From contig CM029609.1 in NCBI GenBank assembly GCA_017311315.1, positions 45,209,166-45,273,165 of the forward strand: 64,000 nucleotides of DNA. Direction: 5' to 3'. Position 1 is the stretch's first letter, and each line of letters begins with the position of its first letter. Origin of the DNA: Dendrocalamus latiflorus (taxonomy: Eukaryota > Streptophyta > Magnoliopsida > Poales > Poaceae). Position numbers and translations under genes: made by a program. Positions 11,501 to 21,590 of this stretch are shown piece by piece. The notes under the pieces are model-generated. The model saw nothing but the letters and a program-made list of their open reading frames with translations, searched no databases and was not told the DNA's origin.

Positions 11501-12318
11501 GAGAAATTTCCATAAGCACACAATTAAATAAAGGACACACAGAATTAAGGATCATGTATGCTCAAAGGTGAATTTTTTCAACTGTATTTCCAATAATATT
11601 GGTATCAGAATTCGAGACACCAATGAAAAACTGCCATGAAGAGTGAGCGAAATAGTTACTAGCATGAAAAACAGCAATCACTTTCCACAGCATGCATCCA
11701 AACAAGGTTTTTTCTTTCATTTTAATGCTGGCAGAGGATTTTGGATAATCCTACAACTATTTCAGACATCAACTAAAATTGTGGCATCACAGCAGGTGCT
11801 TCCCAAATATTACACCTCTTATCAACTTCCACAAACTTAGAATGCAGTAAAAATCAAACACTAGTCAACAAAGCACGCGTCGTCTCCATCAAAAACCCAA
11901 CATGATGCATCCACTAAACAAACAATCAATTGCCACAGCCATGCAAGATTACTTTGCTGTGGCATCGTATTCTTGGAAAACAAAAACTTTGCTGTGGCAT
12001 CGCAGGATCCTTACATTCCGGTGACGCCTGAGGCGGAGCAGGAGACGCCCTGCCACGCCGCGCCGCAGGGGTCGCCACCGCCGGCCGACCAGCCAGCCAG
12101 CTGTGACGGGCTGTTCCAGGAGGTATAGAGATTCCCCAGAGCCGCAGCTGCAAGAACCGAAGCATTAAACACACACAAGAAAAAAAAACCTCGAAACCAA
12201 GAACCTGAAATCGGGAGTGCGAAGCCGGCCTACCGTCGGCAGAGTCCGTGGTGGCTCCCGCCGGCGCCGCCACGAGGGTAACAAGAAGGCCGGCCAATGC
12301 GGCGGCCAGTGCCGCCAT
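5551..12318 (-). CDS. STRUBBELIG-receptor-family LRR receptor-like kinase (SRF6/7 type), 16 exons
   Basis: Exons on the minus strand: 12318-12234, 12147-12015, 11454-11383, 11309-11244, 11171-11100, 10992-10921, 10251-10180, 10095-10030, 9949-9884, 9798-9470, 7626-7370, 6998-6727, 6637-6502, 6386-6247, 6165-6009, 5709-5551. All junctions are GT-AG and phase-compatible, giving 717 residues. The order is signal peptide (about 1-22), LRRNT, then 66- and 72-base LRR exons, a Pro-rich stretch, a transmembrane helix (about 292-317), a juxtamembrane region and a kinase-like domain. The glycine loop GEGSLGRV (414-421) and VAVK-type Lys435 are present. The catalytic loop reads HRN (533-535) instead of HRD and the metal motif DCG (553-555) instead of DFG, so it is probably a pseudokinase, as is typical of SRF proteins. 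The family acts at the plasma membrane; STRUBBELIG itself directs tissue morphogenesis. The exact ligand is unknown. Intron 10 (1.84 kb) hosts a Copia fragment. Confidence 0.93.
7765..8977 (+). pseudogene. Ty1/Copia reverse transcriptase-RNase H remnant in SRF intron 10
   Basis: Opposite to the host gene, this stretch encodes the late part of a Copia pol. It starts at the motif [16 protein letters not shown], with [11 protein letters not shown], the catalytic YVDDMII, then the GITRPDI and SSAEAEL RNase H blocks and the C-terminal ADFFTKA. At least two frame changes (near 8145 and 8425) and a stop codon near 8595 break it, so it is dead. Gag, protease and integrase are absent. It lies wholly between the SRF exon 10 donor (9470) and exon 11 acceptor (7626) and would be spliced out. 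Confidence 0.9.
8978..9300 (+). mobile_element. Probable 3' LTR fragment of the intronic Copia remnant
   Basis: Just after the pol remnant, a purine-rich tract (GAGTTTGAGTGGG) is followed by TGTTAGACATG, the expected start of a Copia LTR. The right border is not clear. Two direct repeats of a word like GCATG(C/T)AAAGGCAGCAAATG at about 9151 and 9231 lie inside it. The matching 5' LTR is missing. Confidence 0.5.
10440..10453. repeat. Poly-G tract in SRF intron 6
   Basis: An uninterrupted run of about 14 G on the plus strand lies between SRF exons 6 and 7. It is a mononucleotide microsatellite and its length may be a sequencing estimate. Confidence 0.7.
10566..10716. repeat. 75-bp tandem duplication in SRF intron 6
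   Basis: Copy 1 (10566-10640) and copy 2 (10641-10716) both start TGATGGAG(A/G)TGACAGCA and end CTTCACCATA, with a handful of substitutions and one single-base indel. It lies between exon 7 (ends 10251) and exon 6 (starts 10921) and does not touch splice sites. Confidence 0.85.
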
Positions 12319-12900
12319 TCTTGGCCCCCCACTAGCTCCCTAACACCGGTTTCTACTCTCGTTTCTTTCCTCGCTCCCCCAACAAAAACACAAGTTTGTA
12401 GGGCTTCTTAGTTGCTTCTCCCCTAGGACACGGGCACGGGGATCACCATGGGCGTGGCCAATGGCTATGCTTCTTCTCTCTCCTCCCCTCCCACTCAATC
12501 TACCAAGGCCAGCTAATGAGCGCGGCGCAAACAGCTAAAAAGAAAAGAGAGAAAAAAAAGCCGGATGCCATGCTTGCTTCCGGCAGGAGATTTGGATGCG
12601 GCGTGGTTCCGCGGCGTTGATAAAGATTTTAATTCTCTCTCCTCTCCTCTCCTCTCCTCTCCTCTCCGTTGTGTCTCAAATTTTTGTGGGGTTTTGGGTA
12701 GTTCTTGGCTTCTCTCTCCTCTTTCTCTAGTTCTCTTGAGTCTTGAAGTGCTTTTGATTTGATTAATAAATGGGGAGCAATAGGAGCAGGTGAAAAGTGA
12801 GGTGAGGTGCTGCAGATGGTAGGAAGAAGCAAATCTGATGCTTTTGCAGATGGTTATCGACAAAATTTTGTAGTACAATGATTTCGTGCTTGTGTTTGAC
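12319..12900 (-). promoter_or_regulatory. 5' flank of the SRF gene with a CTCTC microsatellite
   Basis: The region upstream of the SRF start codon contains a pyrimidine microsatellite (CTCTC repeats, about 12634-12667 on the plus strand; GAGAG on the gene's own strand). Such GA-rich tracts are common in plant 5' leaders. No TATA box was confidently placed. Short open frames here are repeat-driven. Confidence 0.4.
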
Positions 12901-13788
12901 CCAGGCGGCCTCTGGCTTTTAAAATCGATTTTTAATTTTTATTATAATACTTAACTTTTACATAAAGTATTTTTAGATAAAGTCTATAAATTAATTATAG
13001 TATACATTAAAAGCCCATCAACTGTACCAGTTAATATCGTGTTTGAGTATCTCTCTGTAATCTTTGTCGCGAACAGCCAAATTCAAAAATTTCAACAAAA
13101 AACCATAAGCCGTAGCCACAAAGAACAGGCTCATAGGCTTTTTTTTGTTATAAATTGCTTTTTTATTCTTTTTGTTATAAATTGCTTTTTTTTATTCTTC
13201 TCGACCGTGGCTTATGGCGTTTAGCCCTAACACGAGTTCTTGTGCGAATGAACCAAATACCGATAAACCGCTTAAAAAATATTGTCCTAATAAATTGTTT
13301 TAAAACAACGACGAAGAAACTGTCCCGTTTGTTTGTTTGAGGAAAGTCATAAGCTAAAAAGAAATTTATCTTTTTAGCTAAAAAGTAGCAGTGGTTAATG
13401 GTTATTGATTTTCTTGAAAATTTGTTTGGTAATCTAGTTTTTCGTTGGGCTGGCTAACTGTTTTGCCTGTGCATAAACGTTGAAATGTCTGAAGTATCCT
13501 TGATGGCAACCTGAATGGTAGCCTTCTTTTATATGGTGGTATTTGGTGCGTAATTTCTACCAACTTTAGTAGTAATGTTGTAACTTCAACCCACCAAAAA
13601 TCAAGAAAGCATCTCTCCTCTAGCCTTTTAACTTTTAGTTCATTGTCCTGAAAGCTGGCTTTTGGCTTCTCAAAGCTGATTTAAAACTAACTTGTCTGGG
13701 TGCTTTCGATTCTATAAAGCAAAAATCAGTTTTAAGACCTGCCAAATGGGCCTCTGGTTTCTCTCTCTTCTCCTTCCCTTCCCTTCTG
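12901..13788. other. AT-rich intergenic DNA
   Basis: No gene is visible. The sequence holds T-rich repeats near 13141-13200 (two copies of a TTTGTTATAAATTGCTTTTTT word) and phrases such as CATAAGCTAAAAAG typical of MITE-derived DNA, but no complete terminal inverted repeats could be paired. Confidence 0.4.
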
Positions 13789-13898
13789 AGGCCCTGTTTG
13801 GAATGCGGGAATTTTTCCCGATTCCTGCGGGAATTGAACTGTTTCCTGCAAAATTCCTGCAAAATTCCTGTGAAATTCCTCTGTTCCAAACAGGCCCT
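13789..13898. mobile_element. Small MITE with AGG(C/G)CCTGTTTGGAA terminal inverted repeats
   Basis: The left end reads AGGCCCTGTTTGGAA and the right end is the reverse complement of AGGGCCTGTTTGGAA, a 15-base inverted repeat with one mismatch, enclosing about 80 bases with internal AAATTCCTG repeats. There is no coding capacity. A target duplication was not obvious, so family (hAT-like or Harbinger-like) and exact ends are uncertain. Confidence 0.65.
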
Positions 13899-13994
13899 GA
13901 GTTCTTAGCTTTGTTTAATTCCAAGTTCCAACCCTCCTTGACTCCAGCTCCATTCCTTACCTTATTTTTGGATGCAATTAGTAGGTGGGGACCT

Positions 13995-14115
13995 TTGTTA
14001 CAATTGTTCATACAACATGTCTCATCAGTTATGCACAAATGTTGTTGTATAATTTAATGTAATGCAAAAAAATATTACACTTTTCAAATAACTAGTAAGA
14101 TGCTTATGCATTGCA
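13995..14115. repeat. Left copy of a direct repeat (partner at about 15805-15920)
   Basis: The sequence from TTGTTACAATTG through ACAAATGTTGTTGTATAAT and on to the TTTTCAAATAA block recurs about 1.8 kb downstream with moderate divergence. The pair flanks a block without a clear gene, so they may be ends of an unrecognised element or the scars of a duplication. Confidence 0.55.
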
Positions 14116-15804
14116 ACAGGGTTCTAAAAGAAGGTGATATATCATGAAACATAAATCGTACAATGAACATCAAAAAGGGGAAGTCATTTATATTCAAGAG
14201 TGAGGTCGGCGTGGCCAGATCCGCCTTTGTCGAGATCGTCGCTCTGGATCTACCCTCCCAGATCTTGTTGGCTTCGCAGTTCTTTCTCACCTCCGGCGGT
14301 GTACACCTCGTCCGAGTCGATGTACTCTGCCTCCTTGTTTATCGTTCGTGCCAGTGTACTCCATGTCCCAGTCATCGACCTCTGTATTGTACACTTCCAT
14401 TCCGTCGTCATCTTCAGTGGTGCACACCAACGCCCCATCATTCATACTAGTGTGTTCCTCTTCTTCATCACCAAAAACTGCTCCGCCTCTCTCTTCTTCA
14501 CCATCTTCTCTATCTGAGCACAAACCAGTGCTATCTTCACTATTTGAACACGAGTAAATAATGTCTATATTGTCAGTAAACATGTGAGTCAAGTATGTGT
14601 TGTCAAATATCTGCTATGCTTAGCTCACCAACAAACCAAGTCAAATCACGATATGCTTAGCTCCACTACAATATAATCATATTAAGCTTCATCAGTAAAC
14701 TTGGCCACTATCTTCTGCAGAATGGCTTGTGAGTCATAAGTCAGAACAAAGAATGGACCAAGCAATTCGCAGTAGTTGTGGTTAATTCTCACTGGGGGCT
14801 GCTAGCCTGCAAGAATCAAGATGGCAAATGAAATTGCAGCTAAGTACATATGAGGGTTGGGAATAACACCTAGATAAGAAAACAACTTTTCTAAAACAAG
14901 AATAACATAACATTTGCCTAAACAAATAACAAGATAACAATGTGCAAGAAGCTGATGGATAAAACTCAACGAAGTTAATAAGAATGCTTTCATAGCCTAT
15001 AATAAAGGGATGTGAAGTCGTTGCTTCAAGTAATAAAAAAACTAAACTGAAAGCTTAACTACTTATCCAAGGGCAAAAGGTTAAAAGAACAGAATTTATC
15101 ATGATAAGAACATGACAATGTCATCACACAAGCATCACCATAAACAGTGACACTATAGACTAATTACAGAAACAATGAAGCAATTAGTATAACCAAGTTG
15201 AGAACCATCTGTGGAATGCATAATCCTAATCAAGCCTATGATTGATGAGAAGAACTCTCCAACTACCTAAGTGACCAATTCCAAAGCCCCATCTAAGCAA
15301 AATCTGCTCAAAACCGCCACCTTTCCACCACAAACCGAACCGATAATGCCAAATTTTACCGCTAATTTCAACCCTTCCATCCAAAACAACATCTAACGAT
15401 AGCGTTCCATTTGAACCAAGAACTGACCCAAGAATGCACCAAATTTGAATAGAGTTATCTTGTTTGAATCATCGAGGCTGCACGACCGATGCCTTGGCGA
15501 ACATTGACTGACCCAGCGATCGAAGGTGGGGAGGACAAATCAACAAAACTTGCGGGAATCAAATTGGGGCGAGGGGATTTAGGGGGGAGGTAGTTCATGA
15601 TAGCGAGCGCCCGAGACCCGGGGTAGGGCGTGGGACTTATCAGGAGTTAGTTGCCCCTCTTTGTTTGATTGCCTTGGCGCTGGGAGCTACAAAGGAAATG
15701 TTTGATTGGTTGCAATCTGGAAACAAGGGTTGTTGGTTGTCTTGTCTCTACTCTCTACTAATAAAAGGGGTGAATGGATAAACTCCCTTTTTATATTAGT
15801 AGAG
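14116..15804. other. Unassigned block between direct repeats
   Basis: The minus strand has an open frame (14592-14287) rich in Asp and Glu that resembles no family I recognise. Around 15480-15660 the DNA is GC-richer, like a leader exon. At 15755-15806 the word CTCTACTAATA and its inverse form a short foldback. Given the adjacent Harbinger remnants, this may be part of a decayed DNA transposon. Confidence 0.35.
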
Positions 15805-15920
15805 ATTATTGTAACACGCATATGATACTGGTTATACACAAATGTTGTTGTATAATGTATTATAATGTAAAAAATATTATTACAATGTTTTCAAATAATT
15901 ATTGCAACAAAGCATATGAC
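15805..15920. repeat. Right copy of the 13995-14115 direct repeat
   Basis: Shares ACAAATGTTGTTGTATAAT, the AATATTA block and TTTTCAAATAA with the left copy, in the same orientation, with small indels. Confidence 0.55.
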
Positions 15921-16048
15921 ATTGAGGAAAAAATTCTGTAAATCCAGCTGTTAGTATTTACCTATCTTTTCAGTCGTCTGATCATGCCATGAATAGCTAA
16001 GATTTTAGGTAGGGGTGAGTTCTTGGAACCCTGCTCAGTTGGGCTTAA

Positions 16049-16278
16049 GGGTGTATTTGGTTGGTGCTCAAACCAGCCCTACCAAAATTTGGCTAACCAA
16101 AATTTTGATTGGGGTTTTGGTTTTCCACAATTTAGCCAAAGATTGTCAAAATATACATAGGGGATTAACATAGAGCTATAGGCTTACCAAAAATTTGGCA
16201 ACCATCCAAACAAGTGCCAAATTGTTAGGGCTAGTGAAATTTTAGCAAGGAAAATTTGGACACCAACCAAACACACCC
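16049..16278. mobile_element. Tourist-like MITE, 230 bp, TAA target duplication
   Basis: The left end GGGTGTATTTGGTTGGTG and the right end CACCAACCAAACACACCC are inverted copies. TAA lies directly outside both ends (16046-16048 and 16279-16281), the three-base target duplication of PIF/Harbinger-family MITEs. The interior is AT-rich with no coding capacity. It sits beside a degenerate Harbinger transposase. Confidence 0.88.
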
Positions 16279-16762
16279 TAAATCTTCTAGCTTTTGGCTT
16301 TTTTGCATTGTAGCGACTAAAGAGGTACTTTACCGGCTTATGGAAGTTGAAGTAAGCTAAAACTCGGTTTCTAGCGACATACGAGTACACAATAATAACC
16401 ATGAGTGCGTTTTTTTGTTGATTGGATTTGTAATTTCGGTTAATTCCTATTGTTTGTTCGCAATGTTTATGAAGGCATAACGGTGGCTTCCAATTTCTTC
16501 ATTTTTTTAATTCCTTGACTAGTGAAACTCGCTGCATGTGGAAACAAAAGATGACGCACCTCTAGTAGGTGACATGGAGTACACACTAATAGGCATGCAA
16601 GTTACATTTAGGTATAGTGCGAACGGCCAACCTAACTCGATGCCAGCAATGACAGTGCAACATCAGTGGCCTGCGGAAGGGGGCAGCATGGACACGGGTA
16701 CTGATGAGGATCCCGTGTGCTGCTTTGGCAAGTTGGGGGCCACTCTCGTAGCCAACTCCACA

Positions 16763-17740
16763 TCAATGATAAAATTGTGCAACACCATTGTTGCTACAAT
16801 GATTGTTTTGCCTGCGACCCTTGTAGCTTGGGACCTTGTTGAGTATGCGCCATTTGCCTATGCACACACCAAACGCACACTCAATGACATTCCATAGAGA
16901 GGTATGCTGAAAGTTGAAAAGCTCCTCCATCTCTATCGGTTGCATACCATTGTCAAACTTTGAAAGGTGATACTTGTGGTTGCGGCACGGGGCTAGGTAC
17001 CCCAACCTATTGGGATGCCCGGAGTCAATGAGGTAATACTTGCCTGCAATTATAATTCTTGGTTAGTATTGGTCGTGAAATGCATGGTATAGTTCAAATT
17101 TCTTATGACGTATCACCTGGCATTGGATGCAGGAAGCGGTCACCGTACTTAGCCATTGTCTCGCATAGGATACGAGTGTCATGCATCGAGCCAGGCCATC
17201 CTGCACACATAAAAGTGAACTTACAATCGAAGTTACATATGGTGAGCACATTCTATCTGGTATTGCTATGCCTGTTGTAATGTCGTGCCCTCTCCTCATT
17301 GAGAACCATGACTCTAATATGTGTGCCATTAATGGCCCCCCTATGTAGTTGTTAAAGTGCAGGTAGAATTTTGACTGCATCATTGAACCTCCTGCAAATC
17401 GTACCTGCGGAGTGCTCAAAGCGATTCATGCCTTGCATTTGTGACTGCATTGCCCCACAGGTCCACAAAAACAGGGCCAGTGCTTCCTTCGAACATACTT
17501 CTCGAGATAACTACAAGCCATAGTTTGGCAACTAGCCTGTCATGTAGTACCTCGAAAACACGGGGGCTCATTCTAAACATGTTGCGGCAACACCGCTTAT
17601 CAGCAAGTTGCAACGAGGCCCATTGACATCCAGTGACTATTGGGACTCTTGGGAGAGGTTTTGAGGTGAGTTCCTCGTCTTCGCTGTCAAACACAGCAAT
17701 GGCTAGGCATGAGATGAAAGACCTAACCCACCCCACGATG
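16763..17740 (-). pseudogene. PIF/Harbinger DDE transposase remnant
   Basis: On the minus strand, FRMSPRVFEVLHDRLV and the WGNAVTNAR block (N-terminal half) are followed in other frames by the catalytic core: GAINGTHI (normally GAIDGTHI), GWPGSMHDTRIL, YYLIDSGHPNRLGYLAP and finally FNFQHTSLWNVIE with its Glu. An intron-like gap interrupts the core between about 17050 and 17115. Frame changes near 17415 and 17200, a stop in the core and the Asp-to-Asn change in the first catalytic position all show an inactive copy. Confidence 0.85.
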
Positions 17741-18489
17741 CACTCAAACTGCCATCCATAACTGCACGGAGTAAGAACTATGTGTTACGCAACCGCATTG
17801 CACAACACATATATCACAGAACTAGATGCACTGCACAACTGCAGAACTAGACGTGCTACACATATAGCAATCTAGCAATACTAAGCATGACACAACCACA
17901 GTCAATAGCAAATATGTATCACAGACTAACAAGAATGTACTAGAGATTCACAACAGCACAACCAGTAGACAGAACAAAGCCATGTTCCTAGTCCCAGAGC
18001 AAAACACCACCAGTCCCAGAGCAATGCATAACCATTCCCAGAGCAATGCACAAGCAGTCCCAAAGCAATGCACAATCATTCCTAGAGCAATGCACAACCA
18101 ATATTTATGGCCATAGAGATAAGCAATACTATCACTCATCTAGCTAACAATACTAGCAAAAGCAATACAGAAAATAGCACTAACAACACAATAATAAACG
18201 AGTGAAATGCAAGTGGCAATACAACTAACAGCAATAACATAGGAAGTATAACTGACCAAAGTGCACAAATAAGGTCTATGACACACTGAACTGACCATGA
18301 TGTCCACACATCAACAAAGATAACACAAGTAAACGGACAATCATCTCACTAAAAACAAACTCAACAAAGCATGCTATATCGAAAAAGAGATACCATGACT
18401 GACAAGTAACAAACCGACAGTCAGAACAACTCTCTGAGAATGGTCCATGAAGCGAGTTAGATAACAACTCTCAGGTCCTGTCCTTGAGC

Positions 18490-19280
18490 CTCTCCCATGT
18501 CCGCCTGATCCAGTCAAGGCGACCCTCACTTGTTGCCATCGAGAGGAAGTTGGTGTGGCACTCCGACATCATGAACAACTGTGAAGCCTAGTAGTACTCA
18601 TTGGTTCCTACCACAGCCCTTGCATCATTCACCATCTTCACGAGTCTCAGGAACTCATCCCTCATCGACTCCTTGTTAGGGGACATTGCACTCTGGCTGG
18701 AGAGCTGACTGGAGGGTGTGTGCGTCCTCTCATAGATGTTGACCAGATGGTTGAGTTGGGCATCACGGTCGATGCGCTTCTCTGGTCAGCTGCTACTCGG
18801 GTAGGCCGGTGGTGGTCGTGGCCTCTTGGCGCGAGAGGAGCCTGACATTGCACCACTACCCGCAGTCTGCATTGGGGTATCAGTGTTGCCAGCATCTCCT
18901 ACTAGGCTTATGGGGATGTCCTCGCTGTCCAACTCCAAAGGGTCAACACCCGGCACATATGCATTCACGCTTGTGCTGGTGGCATTGCCAAACACGAGTT
19001 CCATCATGTCCTTGTGTGCAATAGGTTTGTTCTTGAACTTGGACATCCCTGACTTCCCTACAATGCCATGAGAAAACATCAATCCCACATTGCGGACTAG
19101 TGCGAGGTAAGAGTAGTTGAAAGAGCAATGCACTTACCACACTGGCAACCACCCACCATGCATCATCAGCGGTGATGGAGATGGTCTCAGGGTCCATGCC
19201 GAGGCCCGTCGCATGCATCTTCAATTCCTTCCATTTGCTATAGTCATGTTTTAGTGTCTCCCACTTGTTCTTCATTTGGT
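18490..19280 (-). pseudogene. Myb/SANT-like accessory protein remnant of the Harbinger element
   Basis: The minus strand opens with KNKWETLKHDYSKWKELK and GLGMDPETISITADDAWW, the signature of the Myb/SANT-like DNA-binding protein (ORF1) that partners PIF/Harbinger transposases. After an intron-like break (about 19140-19080) the frame continues with KPIAHKDMMELVFGNATSTS and a Ser/Pro-rich tail to a stop near 18786; similarity to the family C-terminus appears to extend towards 18490. Frames are broken. Confidence 0.75.
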
Positions 19281-20160
19281 AAGGCCAATTCGCTCAATGA
19301 ATTTGTGGACAAGGTTGTGCTAGCCCTGCATGTTCAACCGTGCGTACGGTTGGTTCTAAGCCTCGACCTCCTCGGTACATATTTCCAGGTAGATGCGAGT
19401 AGCATCATCGCTCTAGGTAGCTAGGGCCATCTGCAGGCATGGCGGTGCAAGCATTTTGTAGGCTGATGAACATGTGCGCAACGAAGGGGGTACACATGCG
19501 GGACCAAACACAGAAGCTAAGCGTAGCCGACGGCTAACCATTCACAACGACCTCTATCGACAAGGTGAAGCAACATAGAAATGAATGTTCGAGGGACAGA
19601 AAGGGCCATACCTTACACTATGTGGGGTGGTTGATCGGAGGGCGCCCTCACAAGCTCCTAGGCTGACCCAAGCCTGAGCTTGACCAGGGCTTTGACGTAG
19701 ACTGAAGACGCGTTTGTCACCACAACGGCCACACCTGGCTAGCGGCGAAACTCAGGCCATCAGAGCACCCCAAGATTTTGGATCCGGGCTGGCCGTTGAG
19801 AGCATCCATTTTGCGAGTACCGAATAGAGAATCCGTCGTGGACGGGCAGAGGGTGACGGCACACCACAGAGGGGGATAGCCTAGCTGGCCGGCGTGGATC
19901 GGGTTGCCACGGCCAGCGGCGGGGAGCATGGACAGCGGAATCGCTAGAGGGGAGGGGGCTGCTTTGCATGAGTGGAGAAAGTAGTAGCCAGCTAGGAGGG
20001 GGGTCGGTGAGCAGCAGAGTGGTTAAATGCCGCTTCGCCGCTTCTACCATAAGCCGTTGGGCTCCAGACCCAAGCGGCTTTGGGCTTCTCGCAACCGGAA
20101 GCCCACAGCCCACCGCGGAAGCTCAATGGAGCAGCACCTGAATAGCTCTTGATTGTCTAT

Positions 20161-20971
20161 AGTTTGAGAGTAATGCAAGAAACACAGATCTGTTAAAGTT
20201 ACAATTATAGGTGTGTAAAATATACGACAGATGGAACATACGTTATAAGAAAACAGACATGCAACGAATTGCTCGGTACCATCACAATAATCACGTAGAA
20301 GTCAGCCTCATATGTAATGTATTTTGCCATTGATATATCTATGCGATGGTTCCGAGCAAATTATCCCTTTCATCGAAGATGTGGGTAAGCTACAGATTGA
20401 TAAGCGTTGTGCCTAGAGAAGTGGTTAGAGAGCATCTTGCTAATCGAGTAGTAGTAGTTTGTTAAATCCGCTTACTTGGAATGCACAGCAGCTCTAAAAA
20501 ACTTACTGTGCTACATCAGCTTATTATCTGGCTGAGATTGATGTTCATGTTGAAGACATTTGTCTCTGCTAATTCCAAACCTTGTTTGGTAGATCATGCC
20601 GTTGGCAAGTTGGGTGTTGACTATTGACCAAGATTTGAGTAATGGAGCTGCCCGTTGCGACTCAGTAGCACAAGCTTAGTCTTCGTTATTTTATTTTTGT
20701 TTCCAATCTATAGGTGTGGTGCACTTAATTAACTATGCTACCAAGAACATGAGTACTAAACACTAATGCATGCATGTGGCGAGTTGAAAAAATACCCTAG
20801 ATGCCATCGATTTGTGGTTTAATTTAACTGTATTTAAGATGTGGCAGGAGGGTAGTAGGATACCATGCCGGTTAATTTATGAAATAGTGATAGGCTTGTA
20901 GCAAAAAATCTTAGCTTGTCCTCTCCAAGACAGGCGTTTAATTGGATCAGTATTTGCAGTTCCTGACGAAC
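20161..20971. other. Intergenic DNA left of the Gypsy element
   Basis: About 800 AT-rich bases with no recognisable gene, RNA or repeat. They abut the GAAAA target site of the Gypsy insertion. With the right flank (35289 onward) they represent the pre-insertion locus. Confidence 0.5.
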
Positions 20972-21490
20972 GAAAATGTGACACCCCGCGGTTCTTAACT
21001 AATTATCGCGTTGTCATTAGCGTTAATAACCATGATTATTGGAACCAAATTAAAATTTTGTAGTAATTATTTTAGTGATTCAACTCATCAGCTAATTACA
21101 ATTGTATTGGAAAGAAGGTAAACAGCAATTCTATTACAAATACAATATTTCATTGCATACATTTGGATTGCATCCAAATTAAAATAAAATGGTTACAATA
21201 GGGAAACGTGTTTTTATTACAAGAAAGTTTCAAAATTACATCCATGATCATTTCTTACAACCATTCAAGTGCTATCGACTACTGGTACAACATTATTTTA
21301 ATTATGATCTAATAACCAGATTATAAGACCGAAAAAACCGAACAAAAGAGGAATTGAAAATAAGGCAATATAAAATAAGTGTTGCCGTCAGAGCCCTAAG
21401 GATTAACTTCGGGCGGGGTAATCCGTTCACGGAGATACCTGACCGTCCGGGGGCCAGTCGGCACCTCTCACAACTATAGGCTCATCACAC

Positions 21491-21590
<100 letters not shown>

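Larger units (their letters stand above)
16290..20100 (-). mobile_element. Degenerate PIF/Harbinger element (approximate limits)
   Basis: Two minus-strand coding remnants in the order expected for the superfamily, a Myb/SANT-like protein followed by a DDE transposase, lie between inverted similar words: CCGGCTTATGGAAG near 16333 and the reverse complement of ACGGCTTATGGTAG near 20060. No clean terminal repeat or TAA duplication was found, so the ends are only approximate. Between the two genes (17.75-18.48 kb) there is AT-rich filler with CAGAGCAATGCACAA repeats. Confidence 0.6.
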
